Source of the DNA: Type-B symbiont of Plautia stali
Lineage (GTDB): Bacteria; Pseudomonadota; Gammaproteobacteria; Enterobacterales; Enterobacteriaceae
NCBI GenBank assembly: GCA_001485295.1
Contig: BBOA01000007.1
Coordinates: 59,294-123,293 of the forward strand
Direction of reading: 5' to 3'
DNA: 64,000 nt
Below the pieces are notes generated by a model. The model was not told the DNA's origin. It did not search any database and saw only the letters and a list, made by a program, of their open reading frames with translations. Both the position numbers and the translations under genes were made by a program. Positions 44,239-54,646 of this stretch are shown in pieces. Each line of letters begins with the position of its first letter. Positions within the stretch are counted from its first letter, which is position 1.

Positions 44239-45238
44239 TTAAGGCTTCATCACCTGCTCGTAGGTGCCACCATAGGCGAAGTGCGTTTTCTGCGCCTACG
44301 TCCAGCCGCCGAACTTATTGTCGATGGTAAACAGCTTCACCGGTGCGATGGTGCTGGCAAATTTCTTAGCTACCTCCGCATCGCGCGGACGATAGAAGTT
44401 CTGCGCCGCGATGGTCTGGCCTTGCGGCGAGTAAAGGTACTTCAGATAGGCGTCGGGTACTTCACGCGTGCCCTGCTCGCCCGCCACCTTGTCGACCAGC
44501 GAGACGGTCGGCTCGGCGAGAATGGATTCGCTCGGCGTGACGATTTCAAATTTGTCTTTACTCAGCTTGTCGACCGTCAGATAGGCTTCGTTTTCCCAGG
44601 CGATCAGCACGTCGCCGATGCCGCGCTCGACAAAGGTGTTGGTGGCGCCGCGTGCGCGCGTGCGCTGGAGTCCTGCAACTCGACGTTTTTAAACAACGCT
44701 TTGACGTAAGCCTGCGCTTTCGCCTGGTCGCCGTTATTTTGATCCAGCGCCCAGCCCCATGCGGCCAGATAGTTCCAGCGCGCGCCGCCTGAGGTTTTGG
44801 GGTTCGGGGTGATGACCGACACGCCTAGCTTGATCAGATCCGGCCAGTCTTGAATACCTTTCGGGTTGCCTTTACGCACTAGGAAGACAATGGTGGAAGT
44901 GTAGGGAGCGGAGTTATCCGGCAGACGCTTTTGCCAGTTCTTATCGATGCGCCCGCGCTCCGCGATGGCGTCAACATCGGATTGTAACGCTAAAGTCACA
45001 ACATCGGCGCGAATGCCGTTGATCACCGAGATCGCCTGCTTGCCTGAGCCGCTGTGCGACTGACGGATGACCACGCGTTATCGCCGGTTTTCTGCTTGTA
45101 GTGCGCCGCGAAAGCCTTGTTGTACTGCTCATACATCTCGCGCGTCGGAACGTAAGAAACGTTCAGCAACTGGTAATCCTTTGCCAAAACGCTGGCAGAG
45201 ACCAGCAGAAGGATAATACTGATACTCCACTTGTTCAT
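44239..45238 (-). pseudogene. sbp: periplasmic sulfate-binding protein Sbp, broken
   Basis: Sbp delivers sulfate to the CysTWA importer (329 residues). The signal peptide ([19 protein letters not shown]) and [20 protein letters not shown] are clean. Frameshifts occur at [15 protein letters not shown] and at [18 protein letters not shown] (from AAG) follows FGGWT close to the end. Everything else, such as [20 protein letters not shown] and [16 protein letters not shown], is readable, so decay is recent. Sulfate uptake would depend on CysP if that gene exists elsewhere. Confidence 0.95.
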
Positions 45239-45387
45239 TATGTACTCTCCCAAGGTCATCAGGCCAGTAGGGTGACATAAATCATTTTGGAGCTAAAAGA
45301 ATTAAAAATAAGGATTTATAACTGCGAGGAATATGGACGGCAAGAAAGGAGGCGCGCTGGTCGGGCGCGTCAAGATAAGACCGGGGA

Positions 45388-46350
45388 TCAGTAGAGTTTT
45401 TTCGCAGTTTCCAGCCAGTTGCGTTTAAACGGACGCTTCATATTCTCAATCGCGTCGATGATGTCGTGATGCACCATCTTCTCGTTCTGAATGCCGACGC
45501 AACGGCCGCCGTAGCCCTGCAACAGCAGCTCTATCGCGTAGGCGCCCATACGCGACGCCAGAATGCGGTCGTAGGCGCAGGGCGCGCCGCCGCGCTGAAT
45601 GTGCCCAAGCACCGTTGCGCGCGTTTCACGTTTAGTTTCCGCTTCGATGTACTTCGCTAGATCGTCGATATCGCAGATATGCTCGGTAATCGCCACAATA
45701 GCGTGCTTTTTACCTTTGGCGATGCCGGCTTTAATCTCCATTACCAGCTCTTCGCGGGTGTAGGGGATTTCCGGCAGCACGATAAATTCGCAGCCGCCCG
45801 CAATCGCCGCCGCCAGCGTCAGATCGCCGCAGTAGCGTCCCATCACTTCGACAATGGAGATACGCTGATGCGAGGAAGAGGTGTCGCGCAGGCGGTCGAT
45901 CGCTTCGACTACGGTTTCCAGCGCGGTAAAGTAGCCGATGGTGTAGTCAGTGCCTGCGACGTCGTTATCGATGGTGCCTGGCAGGCCGATGCAAGGAAAA
46001 GCCATTTCGGTCAGACGTTTTGCGCCCATGTAGGAGCCGTCACCGCCGATGACCACCAGCGCATCGATGCCGCGCTTTTTCATATTCTCGATCGCGACCT
46101 GACGCACTTCATCATTGCGAAACTCAGGAAAACGCGCCGAGCCGAGGAAGGTGCCGCCGCGGTTAATCATATCTGACACGCTGTAGCGGTCGAGATTAAT
46201 CATTCTATCTTCATACAGTCCCAGATAGCCGTCATAGATACCAAAAACTTCCAGTCCTTCGCTCAGCGCTAATCGCACAACACCGCGAATGGCTGCGTTC
46301 ATGCCCGGGGCGTCGCCGCCACTGGTCAATACACCAATTTTTTTGATCAT
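45388..46350 (-). CDS. pfkA: 6-phosphofructokinase I
   Basis: Committed glycolytic enzyme, ATP-dependent, allosteric. 320 residues as in E. coli. ATP site [12 protein letters not shown] and GGDGSYMGA, catalytic Asp in [11 protein letters not shown], substrate contacts [15 protein letters not shown] and HIQRGGAP are all present; the end is [11 protein letters not shown]. The start MIKKIGVL is well placed. Intact. Confidence 0.98.
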   Translation of the reverse strand: MIKKIGVLTSGGDAPGMNAAIRGVVRLALSEGLEVFGIYDGYLGLYEDRMINLDRYSVSDMINRGGTFLGSARFPEFRNDEVRQVAIENMKKRGIDALVVIGGDGSYMGAKRLTEMAFPCIGLPGTIDNDVAGTDYTIGYFTALETVVEAIDRLRDTSSSHQRISIVEVMGRYCGDLTLAAAIAGGCEFIVLPEIPYTREELVMEIKAGIAKGKKHAIVAITEHICDIDDLAKYIEAETKRETRATVLGHIQRGGAPCAYDRILASRMGAYAIELLLQGYGGRCVGIQNEKMVHHDIIDAIENMKRPFKRNWLETAKKLY

Positions 46351-46558
46351 GACAACCTCTGGATTGTGAATACGAAAGTTAATCCTGCCTATCGCGTGCC
46401 GCTAAGCGGCATATCGTTATGCTCGACCCGTGATGGCAGATAGTATATCAAAGGCTTGCTGATGAATTGATTCAGGTCAGATAAGTTTTCACTAAATTTT
46501 TTGCAGTAATGTTAGCACTTCATTATTATTTTAAATGATTGAAACTGATTCAATCCGG

Positions 46559-47401
46559 TTAAAAGCAGGGTAAGTTTTGCTGTTCGAGCGGCATCACTGG
46601 GCAGGGATCGTGGTGAATAATCACGTTCGAGCCGGGAAAGCGCTGCAGCAGCGCCTTTTCTACCTGATCCGCCACGCGATGCGCCTGCACCAACGGCAAA
46701 TTATCATCCAGCTCTAGATGCAGCTGTATAAATTTAGTCGGACCTGACTGACGCGTGCGCACATCGTGCAAGACCTCTACGCTAGGCCAGTTCAGGGCGA
46801 GTTCCAGAATGATGTTGTGCTCTTCCTCGGGTAGGGTGCTATAGAGAATATAAACTCCGATGCCTAAGGCGAAGAGCACGTCTGCGCGGGCGAAGCCGTA
46901 GCTGCTTAAGGCAAGGGCGATCAGGATCGCGCCGTTCATTACCACATCAGACTGATAGTGCAGCATATCGGCGCGGATCGCCTGACTGTGAGTGTGCCGC
47001 ACCACCGAGCGCTGAAACGCCACCAGCAGTAACGTCGAACAGAGAGATCGCCAATACGGTCACCACACTACCCCGACCAGCGCCGCGCGCAGCGTATTGG
47101 GCGAGGCGAGATGCTGAATGCGGGTTAAAAACAGGAATAGCGCCGAGCCAGAGATAAACATGCTTTGCGCCAGCGCCGCTAGCGACTCCGCTTTGCCGTG
47201 TCTAAAGGTATGATCGGCGTCCGCGGGCGTAACGCGTAGAGCACTACCAGAAGATTGGTCAGCGAGTCGACCACATCCGCCAGGATGGCTAACCGATCCC
47301 GTATACCACCACGCAAAGATTTTCACGATAAGCAGACAGGTTGCTAGGGCAGTCGCCGCTAGCTCAGCGCGTTTAACCAGACAAGCATAGGTGGGCTGCA
47401 T
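46559..47401 (-). pseudogene. fieF: Fe2+/Zn2+ efflux CDF transporter FieF, broken
   Basis: FieF is a cation-diffusion-facilitator dimer (about 300 residues). The start [19 protein letters not shown] and [17 protein letters not shown] are present. The first metal site (DSLVD) lies in a frameshifted stretch, and [20 protein letters not shown] is clean. A frameshift lies near 47040, [13 protein letters not shown] is clean, and about 15 residues are deleted after YILYS (RMGYEAVQ-like missing). The C-terminal domain [19 protein letters not shown] is clean. Confidence 0.93.
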
Positions 47402-47543
47402 AGTGTGTTCCCTGTGCCATTACTGGCATGCACCCGAAACAAAGGAATGGTTAAAGTTTAATATCCCGCACGTCGCTGCGCATAAACCCTGAGTAACCAG
47501 AAGAAGAAAGCGAATAGAACGCCTGAAAAAACAAACCCCGACT

Positions 47544-47723
47544 TCAAAGAGGACGGGGTATCATTTCCCGGTCGGGAGACACACGGTTACAGCTTAGCTC
47601 TATAACAATCAGTGGAGAGCTGCGGCGATCACCATGGCTGTTCTGACCGCCTTTTTTGCCTGCTTCAGAGGCTTTCTGCAGGTTGTCCGCGAAATTGTCT
47701 GAACGAACAAGATGTTCTGCCAT
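47544..47723 (-). pseudogene. KGG-repeat (con-10-type) stress protein, shortened
   Basis: A 59-codon frame that begins MAEHLVRSDNFADNLQKASE followed by AGKKGGQNSHGDRRSS. The KASEAGKKGGQ repeat is the signature of small general-stress proteins with KGG repeats (YciG/con-10 type), which usually carry two or more repeats; here there is one. After RRSS the frame runs on through unrelated codons, suggesting the normal stop was lost by deletion. It could still be expressed as a short peptide. It lies in the fieF-cpxP spacer. Confidence 0.55.
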
Positions 47724-48051
47724 AACTTACTACATTATTAATATATTCAGATTTATTTACGTAATGTGGTTAATGCACTCCATTTAATTTCGCGGGATGT
47801 ACACCTTCCTTGCTGCGACAGAATTAATTTTAGAAGCAACCTAAGAAAATCCAAGTAAAACAATAAAGTATTAAAATTATTATTTTTATGGTATTTATGT
47901 ACATATGTAAAACTTATTTACTTATTATCATATAATTAAATATATTGTCTCTTCACTTTTAATAATTATTCCGACTCGCTTACTCATATATTAAGCCGTC
48001 ATAAATATACCAGTAAAAGAAAATAAACGAGGCGATAGAAAGTTTATTTTT
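47724..48051. other. very AT-rich gene-free stretch
   Basis: About 330 bases with striking A+T richness, especially about 47,830-48,050, in a GC-rich neighbourhood. No gene is seen. It could hold the promoter of the KGG protein or an H-NS-type site, or it may simply be unconstrained spacer sequence that drifted. Confidence 0.5.
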
Positions 48052-48574
48052 TTAATTTAAGGAAAACAGGGATACTATGTTACTGGTACTATTCACTGCT
48101 TGCAGTGATGACGCTGACTCCAAATTGGAGAGCCTGCGCAACTCGCTGAGACGCTGCTCGTAATTCTTTTGCAACGTGGCCCGCTGGGCCGGCGTTAGCA
48201 GGTGATACATCTGGTTGCGAATGCGCGCCATTTCGACATGTTGTTCAATCTCCACCTGTGCAATTTTTTTTGCCTAGGCGCAGATGGCCGCCTCATTGAA
48301 TATCCTTGCCGTAATCAGCTCATGCATGTTTTCGATGTCGTTGATGCTGGCAGAAGCGCGTTCATATTGCGCCTGCTGCATCAGGTCTCGCATTTGTTAA
48401 CGCTGCTCTTCCGTCAACTCAATGCCGTCGAACATGTGGCTTTGCGGATTTTACATCATACTGCCTGTCGTAAATCTGCCGTATTTCGTCAATCGTCGTC
48501 GTGTCTGCTGCTCCTGCGCTGGCGTGATTGAGAACCATCGCTGAGGCAAGAACGACGGGGGTTACTGTGCGCAT
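48052..48574 (-). pseudogene. cpxP: periplasmic Cpx inhibitor/chaperone CpxP, broken
   Basis: CpxP binds the CpxA sensor and keeps it off (about 166 residues). The signal peptide (MRTVTPVVLASAMVLNHASA) is clean. A frameshift precedes HMFDGIELTEEQR, where a TAA replaces a Gln codon. QMRDLMQQAQYERASASIND has the first LTxxQ region nearby. A TAG in CTAGG context (48274) interrupts the stretch before KIAQVEIEQHVEMARIRNQM. The second LTPAQR box is intact. It is divergent from cpxR as in E. coli. Confidence 0.93.
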
Positions 48575-48652
48575 CGTTACTCCAGTTTGTTCCGTTTTGC
48601 GATTCAACAAGAGCCAGCGTACGGCGACAGCTGCAAACATCCGTCAGGGGGT

Positions 48653-48667
48653 GTAAAACTACGTAAA
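48653..48667 (+). promoter_or_regulatory. CpxR box in the cpxP-cpxR spacer
   Basis: Perfect GTAAA-N5-GTAAA (GTAAA at 48653-48657 and 48663-48667), the known CpxR~P binding consensus. It lies 55 bases before the cpxR start, so autoregulation of cpxRA looks preserved although the divergent target cpxP is dead. Confidence 0.85.
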
Positions 48668-48722
48668 GCGTTCAATTGACAAGTCAGGAACACGGTATTT
48701 TGCCTGCGGAGGGCAGTAAAAA

Positions 48723-49421
48723 ATGAATAAAATCCTGTTGGTTGACGATGACCGCGAATTGACTTCGCTGCTTAAAGAACTGTTAGAAATGGAAGGGTTT
48801 GAAGTGGTGGTCGCCAGCGACGGCGAACAGGCATTAAGCCTGCTGGACAACTCTATTGATCTACTTCTACTCGATGTGATGATGCCGAAAAAGAACGGCA
48901 TCGACACGCTGAAAGAGCTACGCCAACAGCATCAGACCCCAGTCATTATGTTGACGGCGCGCGGCAGCGAGCTGGATCGCGTGCTGGGACTGGAACTGGG
49001 CGCGGACGACTACCTGCCTAAACCGTTCAACGATCGCGAGCTGGTGGCGCGCATACGCGCGATTCTGCGCCGTTCTAACTGGAGCGAGCAGCAACAGCAG
49101 CACGATAACAGCTCGCCGACGCTGGAAGTGGACTGTCTCCGACTCAATCCGGGACGCCAAGAGGCGAGTTTCGACAGCCAGACGCTGGATCTCACCGGCA
49201 CCGAGTTCACTCTGCTCTATCTGCTGGCGCAGCATCTTGGTCAAGTAGTCTTACGCGAACATCTGAGCCAAGAAGTGCTTGGCAAGCGCCTGACGCCGTT
49301 CGACCGCGCCATCGATATGCATATCTCCAACCTGCGCCGCAAGCTGCCCGAGCGTCGTGATGGCCATCCGTGGTTTAAAACTCTGCGCGGACGCGGCTAT
49401 CTGATGGTATCAGCGTCATGA
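48723..49421 (+). CDS. cpxR: envelope-stress response regulator CpxR
   Basis: OmpR-family regulator, 232 residues. Receiver domain: acidic pair DDDRELTSLL, phospho-Asp in LLLLDVMMPKKNG, Thr in VIMLTARG, Lys in LPKPFNDREL. A winged-helix DNA-binding domain follows, with DLTGTEFTLLYLLAQHLGQV, HISNLRRKLPER and RGRGYLM. Its stop overlaps the cpxA start (ATGA), giving translational coupling. Intact. Confidence 0.97.
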   Translation: MNKILLVDDDRELTSLLKELLEMEGFEVVVASDGEQALSLLDNSIDLLLLDVMMPKKNGIDTLKELRQQHQTPVIMLTARGSELDRVLGLELGADDYLPKPFNDRELVARIRAILRRSNWSEQQQQHDNSSPTLEVDCLRLNPGRQEASFDSQTLDLTGTEFTLLYLLAQHLGQVVLREHLSQEVLGKRLTPFDRAIDMHISNLRRKLPERRDGHPWFKTLRGRGYLMVSAS

Positions 49422-50797
49422 TAAGCAGCCTCACCACACGCATCTTCGCTATCTTCTGGTTGACCCTAGCGCTGGTGTTGATGCTGGTGTTGATGGTGCC
49501 CAAACTGGATTCTCGCCAGATGACCGCGCTGCTCGATAGCGAGCAGCGCCAAGGCACCATGATTGAACAGCATGTGGAAGCCGAGCTGTCGCAGAACCCG
49601 CCCAACGATTTAATGTGGCGCCGCCGCCTGTTCCGCGCGATCAACAAGTGGGCGCCGCCGGGACAGCGCCTGCTGCTGGTGACTAGCGAAGGCCGTGTGA
49701 TTGGCGTGCAGCACAATGAGATGCAGGTGATCCGTAACTTTATCGGGCAGTCCGACAATGCCGATCATCCGCAGAAAAAGAAGTATGGCCGCATTGAAAT
49801 GGTGGGTCCCTTCGCCGTGCGCGACGGGGAAGACAACTATCAGCTCTACCTGATTCGACCGGCGACCAGCTCGCAGCTCGATTTCGTCAATTTGCTATTT
49901 GACCGTCCGCTGCTGCTGCTGATCGTCACCATGCTGATCAGCTCGCCGCTGCTGCTGTGGCTGGCATGGAGCCTAGCGCGTCCGGCACGCAAGCTAAAAC
50001 ATGCAGCAGACGAAGTGGCCAGCGGCAATTTGCGTCAGCATCCTGAACTAGAATCAGGCCCGCAGGAGTTTCTCGCTGCAGGATCCAGCTTCAATCAGAT
50101 GGTCAGCACGCTGGAGCGCATGATGACATCGCAGCAGCGCTTGCTCTCCGATATCAGTCACGAGCTACGCACACCGCTGACGCGGCTGCAGCTGGCGACT
50201 GCGCTGCTGCGCCGCCGTCACGGCGAAGGCAAGGAGTTGGAGCGTATTGAAACCGAAGCCCAGCGTCTGGATGGAATGATTAACGATCTGCTAGTGCTGT
50301 CGCGCACCCAGCATAAGAATGCGCTGGTGAGCGAAGCGATGAAGGCGAACCAGCTCTGGAACGGCGTGCTGGAAGATGCAAAGTTTGAAGCCGAGCAGAT
50401 GGGCAAACAGCTCGACGTGCCCTATCCGCCCGGCCCTTGGCCGCTCTACGGCAACCCGCATGCATTGGAGAGCGCGCTGGAAAACATCGTGCGCAACGCA
50501 CTGCTCTATTCGCACTCGCATATTAGCGTCAGCTTTTCGGTGGATATCAGCGGCCTGACGGTGCACGTCGACGATGACGGTCCTGGCGTCAGCCCAGAAG
50601 ATCGCGAACAAATTTTCCGCCCGTTTTATCGCACCGATGAGGCGCGCGATCGCGAGTCCGGCGGCACCGGGCTTGGCCTGGCGATTGTCGAAACCGCGAT
50701 ACAGCAGCATCGCGGCTGGGTAAAAGCCGACGACAGTACGCTCGGTGGTCTGCGCCTGACGCTCTGGCTGCCGCTCTACTCCTCCAACCGCCAATAA
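49418..50797 (+). CDS. cpxA: envelope-stress sensor histidine kinase CpxA
   Basis: Inner-membrane sensor kinase/phosphatase, 459 residues. TM1 at about 8-28, periplasmic sensor, TM2 around 165-185 (LLLLIVTMLISSPLLLWLAW), HAMP, then the dimerisation/phosphoacceptor H box SDISHELRTPLTRLQ, N box ENIVRNALLYS, G1 DDDGPGV, F box PFYR and G2 GGTGLGLAI. All are in place. Its usual brake CpxP is a pseudogene here, so basal signalling may differ from E. coli. Confidence 0.97.
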   Translation: MISSLTTRIFAIFWLTLALVLMLVLMVPKLDSRQMTALLDSEQRQGTMIEQHVEAELSQNPPNDLMWRRRLFRAINKWAPPGQRLLLVTSEGRVIGVQHNEMQVIRNFIGQSDNADHPQKKKYGRIEMVGPFAVRDGEDNYQLYLIRPATSSQLDFVNLLFDRPLLLLIVTMLISSPLLLWLAWSLARPARKLKHAADEVASGNLRQHPELESGPQEFLAAGSSFNQMVSTLERMMTSQQRLLSDISHELRTPLTRLQLATALLRRRHGEGKELERIETEAQRLDGMINDLLVLSRTQHKNALVSEAMKANQLWNGVLEDAKFEAEQMGKQLDVPYPPGPWPLYGNPHALESALENIVRNALLYSHSHISVSFSVDISGLTVHVDDDGPGVSPEDREQIFRPFYRTDEARDRESGGTGLGLAIVETAIQQHRGWVKADDSTLGGLRLTLWLPLYSSNRQ

Positions 50798-50831
50798 TTT
50801 GTATGCTTCGGCTCCTGTTATCGGAGGCCTT

Positions 50832-51265
50832 ATGCTTAACATCGTCTAGTTTGAACCAGAAATTCTGCCTAATACTGGCAATATTATTCGCCTCTGCGCC
50901 AACACCGGCTTTCAGCTGTATCTGATTGAGCTGCTCGGCTTTGCATGGGAGGATAAACGACTGCGTCGCGCCGGCCTCGACTACCACGAATTTACCGCGA
51001 TTCAGAAGCATGCGAGCTACGCCGCGTTTCTGAGCGCCAAACAGCCGGCGCGGCTGTTTGGCGCTCACCACTAAGGAAAGCAGGCGCACAGCGCCGTCAG
51101 CTATCAGGCTGGTGACCATCTGCTGTTTAGACCGGAAAACCGCGGGCTGCCAGCCGAGATCTTAAACGCGCTGGCGGCGGAGCAAAAAATTCATATTCCC
51201 ATGCGCACGGAGAACCGCAGCATGAATCTATCGAATGCGGTATCGGGGTGGTGTATGAAGCTTAG
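50832..51265 (+). pseudogene. trmL: tRNA (cytidine/uridine-2'-O)-methyltransferase TrmL, broken
   Basis: TrmL is a SPOUT enzyme that 2'-O-methylates the wobble base of tRNA-Leu (about 157 residues). MLNIV is followed by TAG at codon 6. Then a long clean stretch [19 protein letters not shown] and [14 protein letters not shown] is followed by TAA after GAHH. The SAM knot region RPENRGLPAE and MNLSNAVS are readable, but a frameshift and a TAG for Trp end the protein early. Decay is recent. Confidence 0.93.
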
Positions 51266-51277
51266 CGCCCGCCGCGA

Positions 51278-52099
51278 TTAGATGCCATCGCCGAACTCAA
51301 AGCCTAGCACGGTGCCGTTGAAGTGCTGATCCATATCCATTGAGGGCTTGTAGCTCGCCGGCTTGCCGACGATGCGCGCCGGGACGCCTGCCGCAGTGGT
51401 GTGCGGCGGCACCTGCTGCAATACCACGGAGCCGGCGCCGATCTTCGCGCCGCATCCCACTTCGATGTTGCCGAGAATTTTCGCGCCCGCGCCGATCATC
51501 ACCCCTTCGCGAATTTTCGGATGGCGATCGCCGCTGATTTTGCCGGTGCCGCCGAGCGTCACCGACTGCAAAATAGAGACGTCGTTTTCCACCACCGCCG
51601 TTTCGCCGATTACGATGCCGGTCGCGTGGTCAAGCATAATGCCGTGGCCTATGCACGACGCCGGGTGGATATCAACAGCGAAGGAGACGGAAATTTCGTT
51701 CTGCAGATAGACTGCTAACGCGCGACGCCCTTCGTTCCACAGCCAGTGGCCGATACGATAGGCCTGTAGTGCATGAAAGCCTTTCAGATAGAGCAGCGGC
51801 GTGGAGTATTTGTCCACCGCCGGGTCGCGCTGGCGCACTGCCTGAATATCGCGCGCGGCCGAAGCAATCATCGAGGGATTCTGACGATAGGCTTCTTCAA
51901 CGATTTCACGGATAGCGATGGCGGGCATAATTGGATTCGAGAGCTTGTTCGCCAGCATATAGCTCAGTGCGCTGCCGAGGTTCTCGTGTTTCAGCAAGGT
52001 CGCATGATAAAAGCTGGCCAGCATCGGCTCGCAATCGGCCAGCGCGCGCGCTTCCGCTTTGATGTTGTTCCAGACCAGTTCTAACTCATCAGACGACAT
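51278..52099 (-). CDS. cysE: serine O-acetyltransferase
   Basis: First enzyme of cysteine synthesis; left-handed beta-helix hexapeptide acetyltransferase, forms the complex with CysK. 273 residues as in E. coli. Catalytic residues in DIHPAS, LDHATGIVIGETA and DRHPKIREGVMIGAGAKIL are present, the hexapeptide repeats are complete, and the C-terminal tail ends GDGI for CysK docking. Intact. It is needed with metB and metF for sulfur amino acids. Confidence 0.97.
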   Translation of the reverse strand: MSSDELELVWNNIKAEARALADCEPMLASFYHATLLKHENLGSALSYMLANKLSNPIMPAIAIREIVEEAYRQNPSMIASAARDIQAVRQRDPAVDKYSTPLLYLKGFHALQAYRIGHWLWNEGRRALAVYLQNEISVSFAVDIHPASCIGHGIMLDHATGIVIGETAVVENDVSILQSVTLGGTGKISGDRHPKIREGVMIGAGAKILGNIEVGCGAKIGAGSVVLQQVPPHTTAAGVPARIVGKPASYKPSMDMDQHFNGTVLGFEFGDGI

Positions 52100-52164
52100 T
52101 GCCTTTTTCTCCCGATAAAAAAGCGCCTGGATGGCGCTACAGGTAATGTGCTGCGCATCCTGCG

Positions 52165-53184
52165 TCAGCCTGTGCTGTTTTCGTCATTCCTTGTACGGCT
52201 TAACAGGCTTAATGCTGCCTCTTGCGCCGGTTTTCCGCAATAGAGCACTTGGTAGATTTGCTCGGCAATCGGCATCTCCACGCCGACACGTTCGGCCAAA
52301 ACCTTGACTTCCTTGGTGTTTTTATAGCCCTCTACAACTTGTCCGATAATGCGCTGCGCGTGGTCGACCGTTTCGCCCTGTCCCAGCATCAGTCCAAAAC
52401 GGCGGTTGCGTGACTGGTTGTCAGTACAGGTCAGCACCAGATCGCCTAAACCAGCCATGCCCATAAAGGTGGTTGGATCGGCGCCCAGCGCCGATCCAAG
52501 CCGGCTCATTTCCGCCAAGCCACGGGTGATCAGCGCGGTGCGCGCATTGGCGCCGAAGCCGATACCGTCGGAAATACCTGCGCCGATAGCGATGACGTTT
52601 TTCACTGCGCCGCCGAGCTGGACGCCGATAAAGTCGGGATTGTTATAGACGCGGAAGCTTTTGCCACAGTGCAGCTTCTGCTGCAGATCCTTGGCAAAGG
52701 TCGCGTCGGTCGCCGCTAGCGCAATAGCGGTCGGCAGACCCGCCGCCAGCTCTTTCGCGAAGGTCGGCCCGGAGATCACCGCGAGCGGTGTATCTTCGCC
52801 GAGGATGTCACGCGCCACATCCTGCAGCAGCCGTCCGGTCTCTCTCTCCAGCCCTTTGGTCGCCCAGACGATGCGCGATTCAGAACGTAGATGCGGTTTA
52901 ATCTGCATCAGCACGTCGCCGAACACACCGCTCGGCACTACCACCAGCAGATCGCGGCTGGCCGCAATGGCGCTGGCTAGGTCAGGCTCAAGCTCAAGAT
53001 TATCGGGAAAAGGGACGTCGGGAAGAAAAGCACTGTTGCAGCGGTCGGCCTGGAGCTGCGCGAGATGAGCAGGATTATGCCCCCACAGCAGCACGGGATG
53101 ATTGCCGTTGCGGGCCAGCGTGATAGCCAGAGCGGTGCCATACGAGCCGGGACCGAAGACGCTAATCGAAGCGTGTGTAGTCAT
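52165..53184 (-). CDS. gpsA: sn-glycerol-3-phosphate dehydrogenase (NAD(P)+)
   Basis: Makes glycerol 3-phosphate from DHAP for phospholipid synthesis. 339 residues. Rossmann motif [30 protein letters not shown], catalytic Lys in [13 protein letters not shown] and [13 protein letters not shown] are intact. It overlaps secB by one base (secB stop and gpsA start), an operon. With glpFK dead this is the only visible source of glycerol 3-phosphate in the window. Confidence 0.97.
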   Translation of the reverse strand: MTTHASISVFGPGSYGTALAITLARNGNHPVLLWGHNPAHLAQLQADRCNSAFLPDVPFPDNLELEPDLASAIAASRDLLVVVPSGVFGDVLMQIKPHLRSESRIVWATKGLERETGRLLQDVARDILGEDTPLAVISGPTFAKELAAGLPTAIALAATDATFAKDLQQKLHCGKSFRVYNNPDFIGVQLGGAVKNVIAIGAGISDGIGFGANARTALITRGLAEMSRLGSALGADPTTFMGMAGLGDLVLTCTDNQSRNRRFGLMLGQGETVDHAQRIIGQVVEGYKNTKEVKVLAERVGVEMPIAEQIYQVLYCGKPAQEAALSLLSRTRNDENSTG

Positions 53185-53648
53185 CAGGCATCCTGATGTG
53201 GTTCGGCACCTTCGCCTTGCTGCTGCAGGTAGTTCATGAACAGCGCGTCAAAGTTTACCGGCGCCAAGTTAAGCTGCGGGAACGTGCCGTGAGACACTAG
53301 GCTGGTGATGCATTCGCGCGCATACGGGAACAGGATGTTTGGGCAGTAAGCGCCTAAGCAGTGCGGCATCTGCGTGCCTTCGATGCCGCTGATGGTGAAG
53401 ATGCCTGCCTGTTGAACTTCGCACAGGAAAGCGGTCTCTTCGCCGACGCTGGCGGTAACGGTCACGCGCAGCACTACTTCAAAGACTTCGTCAGCCAGCT
53501 GTGATGACGCAGTATCCAGATCCAGCTTCACTTCCGGCTCCCACTCTTTCTGGAAGACCTGCGGCGCGTTCGGCGCTTCGAAGGAAACGTCTTTGGTGTA
53601 AACGCGTTGAATCTGGAATTGCATTTCGTTGGTGTTATGTTCTGACAT
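53184..53648 (-). CDS. secB: protein-export chaperone SecB
   Basis: Tetrameric chaperone that keeps preproteins unfolded and hands them to SecA. 154 residues, colinear with E. coli ([20 protein letters not shown], then [18 protein letters not shown]). The conserved [13 protein letters not shown] near the end, where SecA contacts occur, is intact. Confidence 0.97.
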   Translation of the reverse strand: MSEHNTNEMQFQIQRVYTKDVSFEAPNAPQVFQKEWEPEVKLDLDTASSQLADEVFEVVLRVTVTASVGEETAFLCEVQQAGIFTISGIEGTQMPHCLGAYCPNILFPYARECITSLVSHGTFPQLNLAPVNFDALFMNYLQQQGEGAEPHQDA

Positions 53649-53685
53649 CTAACTAAGTCCTGTGAGTTGAAAAATCTCGCGCCTT

Positions 53686-53940
53686 CTACGCTTGCAATAA
53701 CGGATCTAAACCTTCACGACCGTCCAGCGCGTAAAGGTCATCACAGCCGCCAATGTGCTGCGCATTAATAAAAATCTGAGGAACCGTGTTACGGCCGCTG
53801 CGTTTGATCATCTCTTCGCGTTTCGCCGCGTCCCCATCGATAGGGATCTCCTGAAACGCTACGCCTTTTTGACTCAGCAGTGCCTTCGCACGGTGGCAGA
53901 AAGGACAAGTCGTTTTGGTGTAAATCTCGACATTGGTCAT
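53686..53940 (-). CDS. grxC: glutaredoxin 3
   Basis: Glutathione-dependent dithiol reductase of 84 residues. Redox motif CPFC (CPYC in E. coli) in KTTCPFCHRAK, the cis-Pro region TVPQIFI and the GSH-binding GGCDDLYAL are present. Same-strand neighbours yibN and secB, as in E. coli. Confidence 0.95.
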   Translation of the reverse strand: MTNVEIYTKTTCPFCHRAKALLSQKGVAFQEIPIDGDAAKREEMIKRSGRNTVPQIFINAQHIGGCDDLYALDGREGLDPLLQA

Positions 53941-53960
53941 GTTACGTTCCTCAATAGAAG

Positions 53961-54392
53961 TTATTTTCCGCGCACCAGCGGAAGATTGTTTCCACTCCAG
54001 CCGCTAATGCCGTCTTTCAGTACGGTCACCCGGCTAAAGCCGGCGGCGCTCAGCTTTTCAGCCGATTCGCTGGCGAACTGGCCAGTGGCGCACACTACAA
54101 TTATGGGCTGGGCTTTATGATTTTCCAGCGCGCCGAATCTACCTTTTTTGATATCGGCCGCCGCGACGTTCAGCGCGCCTGAAATATGTCCTTTGCGGCA
54201 ATCGTCACGCGACCGCACGTCTACAACTACCGCCTCTTCTTTGTTAATCAAGTGGGTCGCTTCGCCGCGGCTGATAACTTTCACCTTAGAAAACATCCCT
54301 TTAAATGTGGTCACAATCACTAGAACTAGTAAAACGAACCATGCCAGACTGAGGATGGTGTGACTGCTTACAAACTGCATAATTTCTTGCAT
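53961..54392 (-). CDS. yibN: membrane-anchored rhodanese-like protein YibN
   Basis: 143 residues with one N-terminal TM helix ([18 protein letters not shown]) and a cytoplasmic rhodanese domain. The active-site loop reads [12 protein letters not shown] with the catalytic Cys, and [10 protein letters not shown] and LKDGISGW are typical. The substrate is not known. In E. coli gpmM starts divergently next to it; here gpmM is absent and about 250 gene-free bases (54393-54646) lead to envC. Confidence 0.92.
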   Translation of the reverse strand: MQEIMQFVSSHTILSLAWFVLLVLVIVTTFKGMFSKVKVISRGEATHLINKEEAVVVDVRSRDDCRKGHISGALNVAAADIKKGRFGALENHKAQPIIVVCATGQFASESAEKLSAAGFSRVTVLKDGISGWSGNNLPLVRGK

Positions 54393-54646
54393 GAGGGGTA
54401 ACGGCTCCAGACCTGCTTAATTAAGCTAAAAACAAGAATTCTCAGTATACCTGCGCTACTTCTTATGTACAGACGCTAAGCGGCCAGAATTACGATTTGT
54501 GCGTCATTTTCCAAAAAAAATTGCCGTATCGTAAAAATGACGTAACCCTCATGCGAGATCAAGATAAATACGGACATTTTTGGAAAAGGAAATCCCGTGG
54601 CGTTACGCTGGTAAGCGTATGTTCATCGTGGAATAATCACTGGCCT

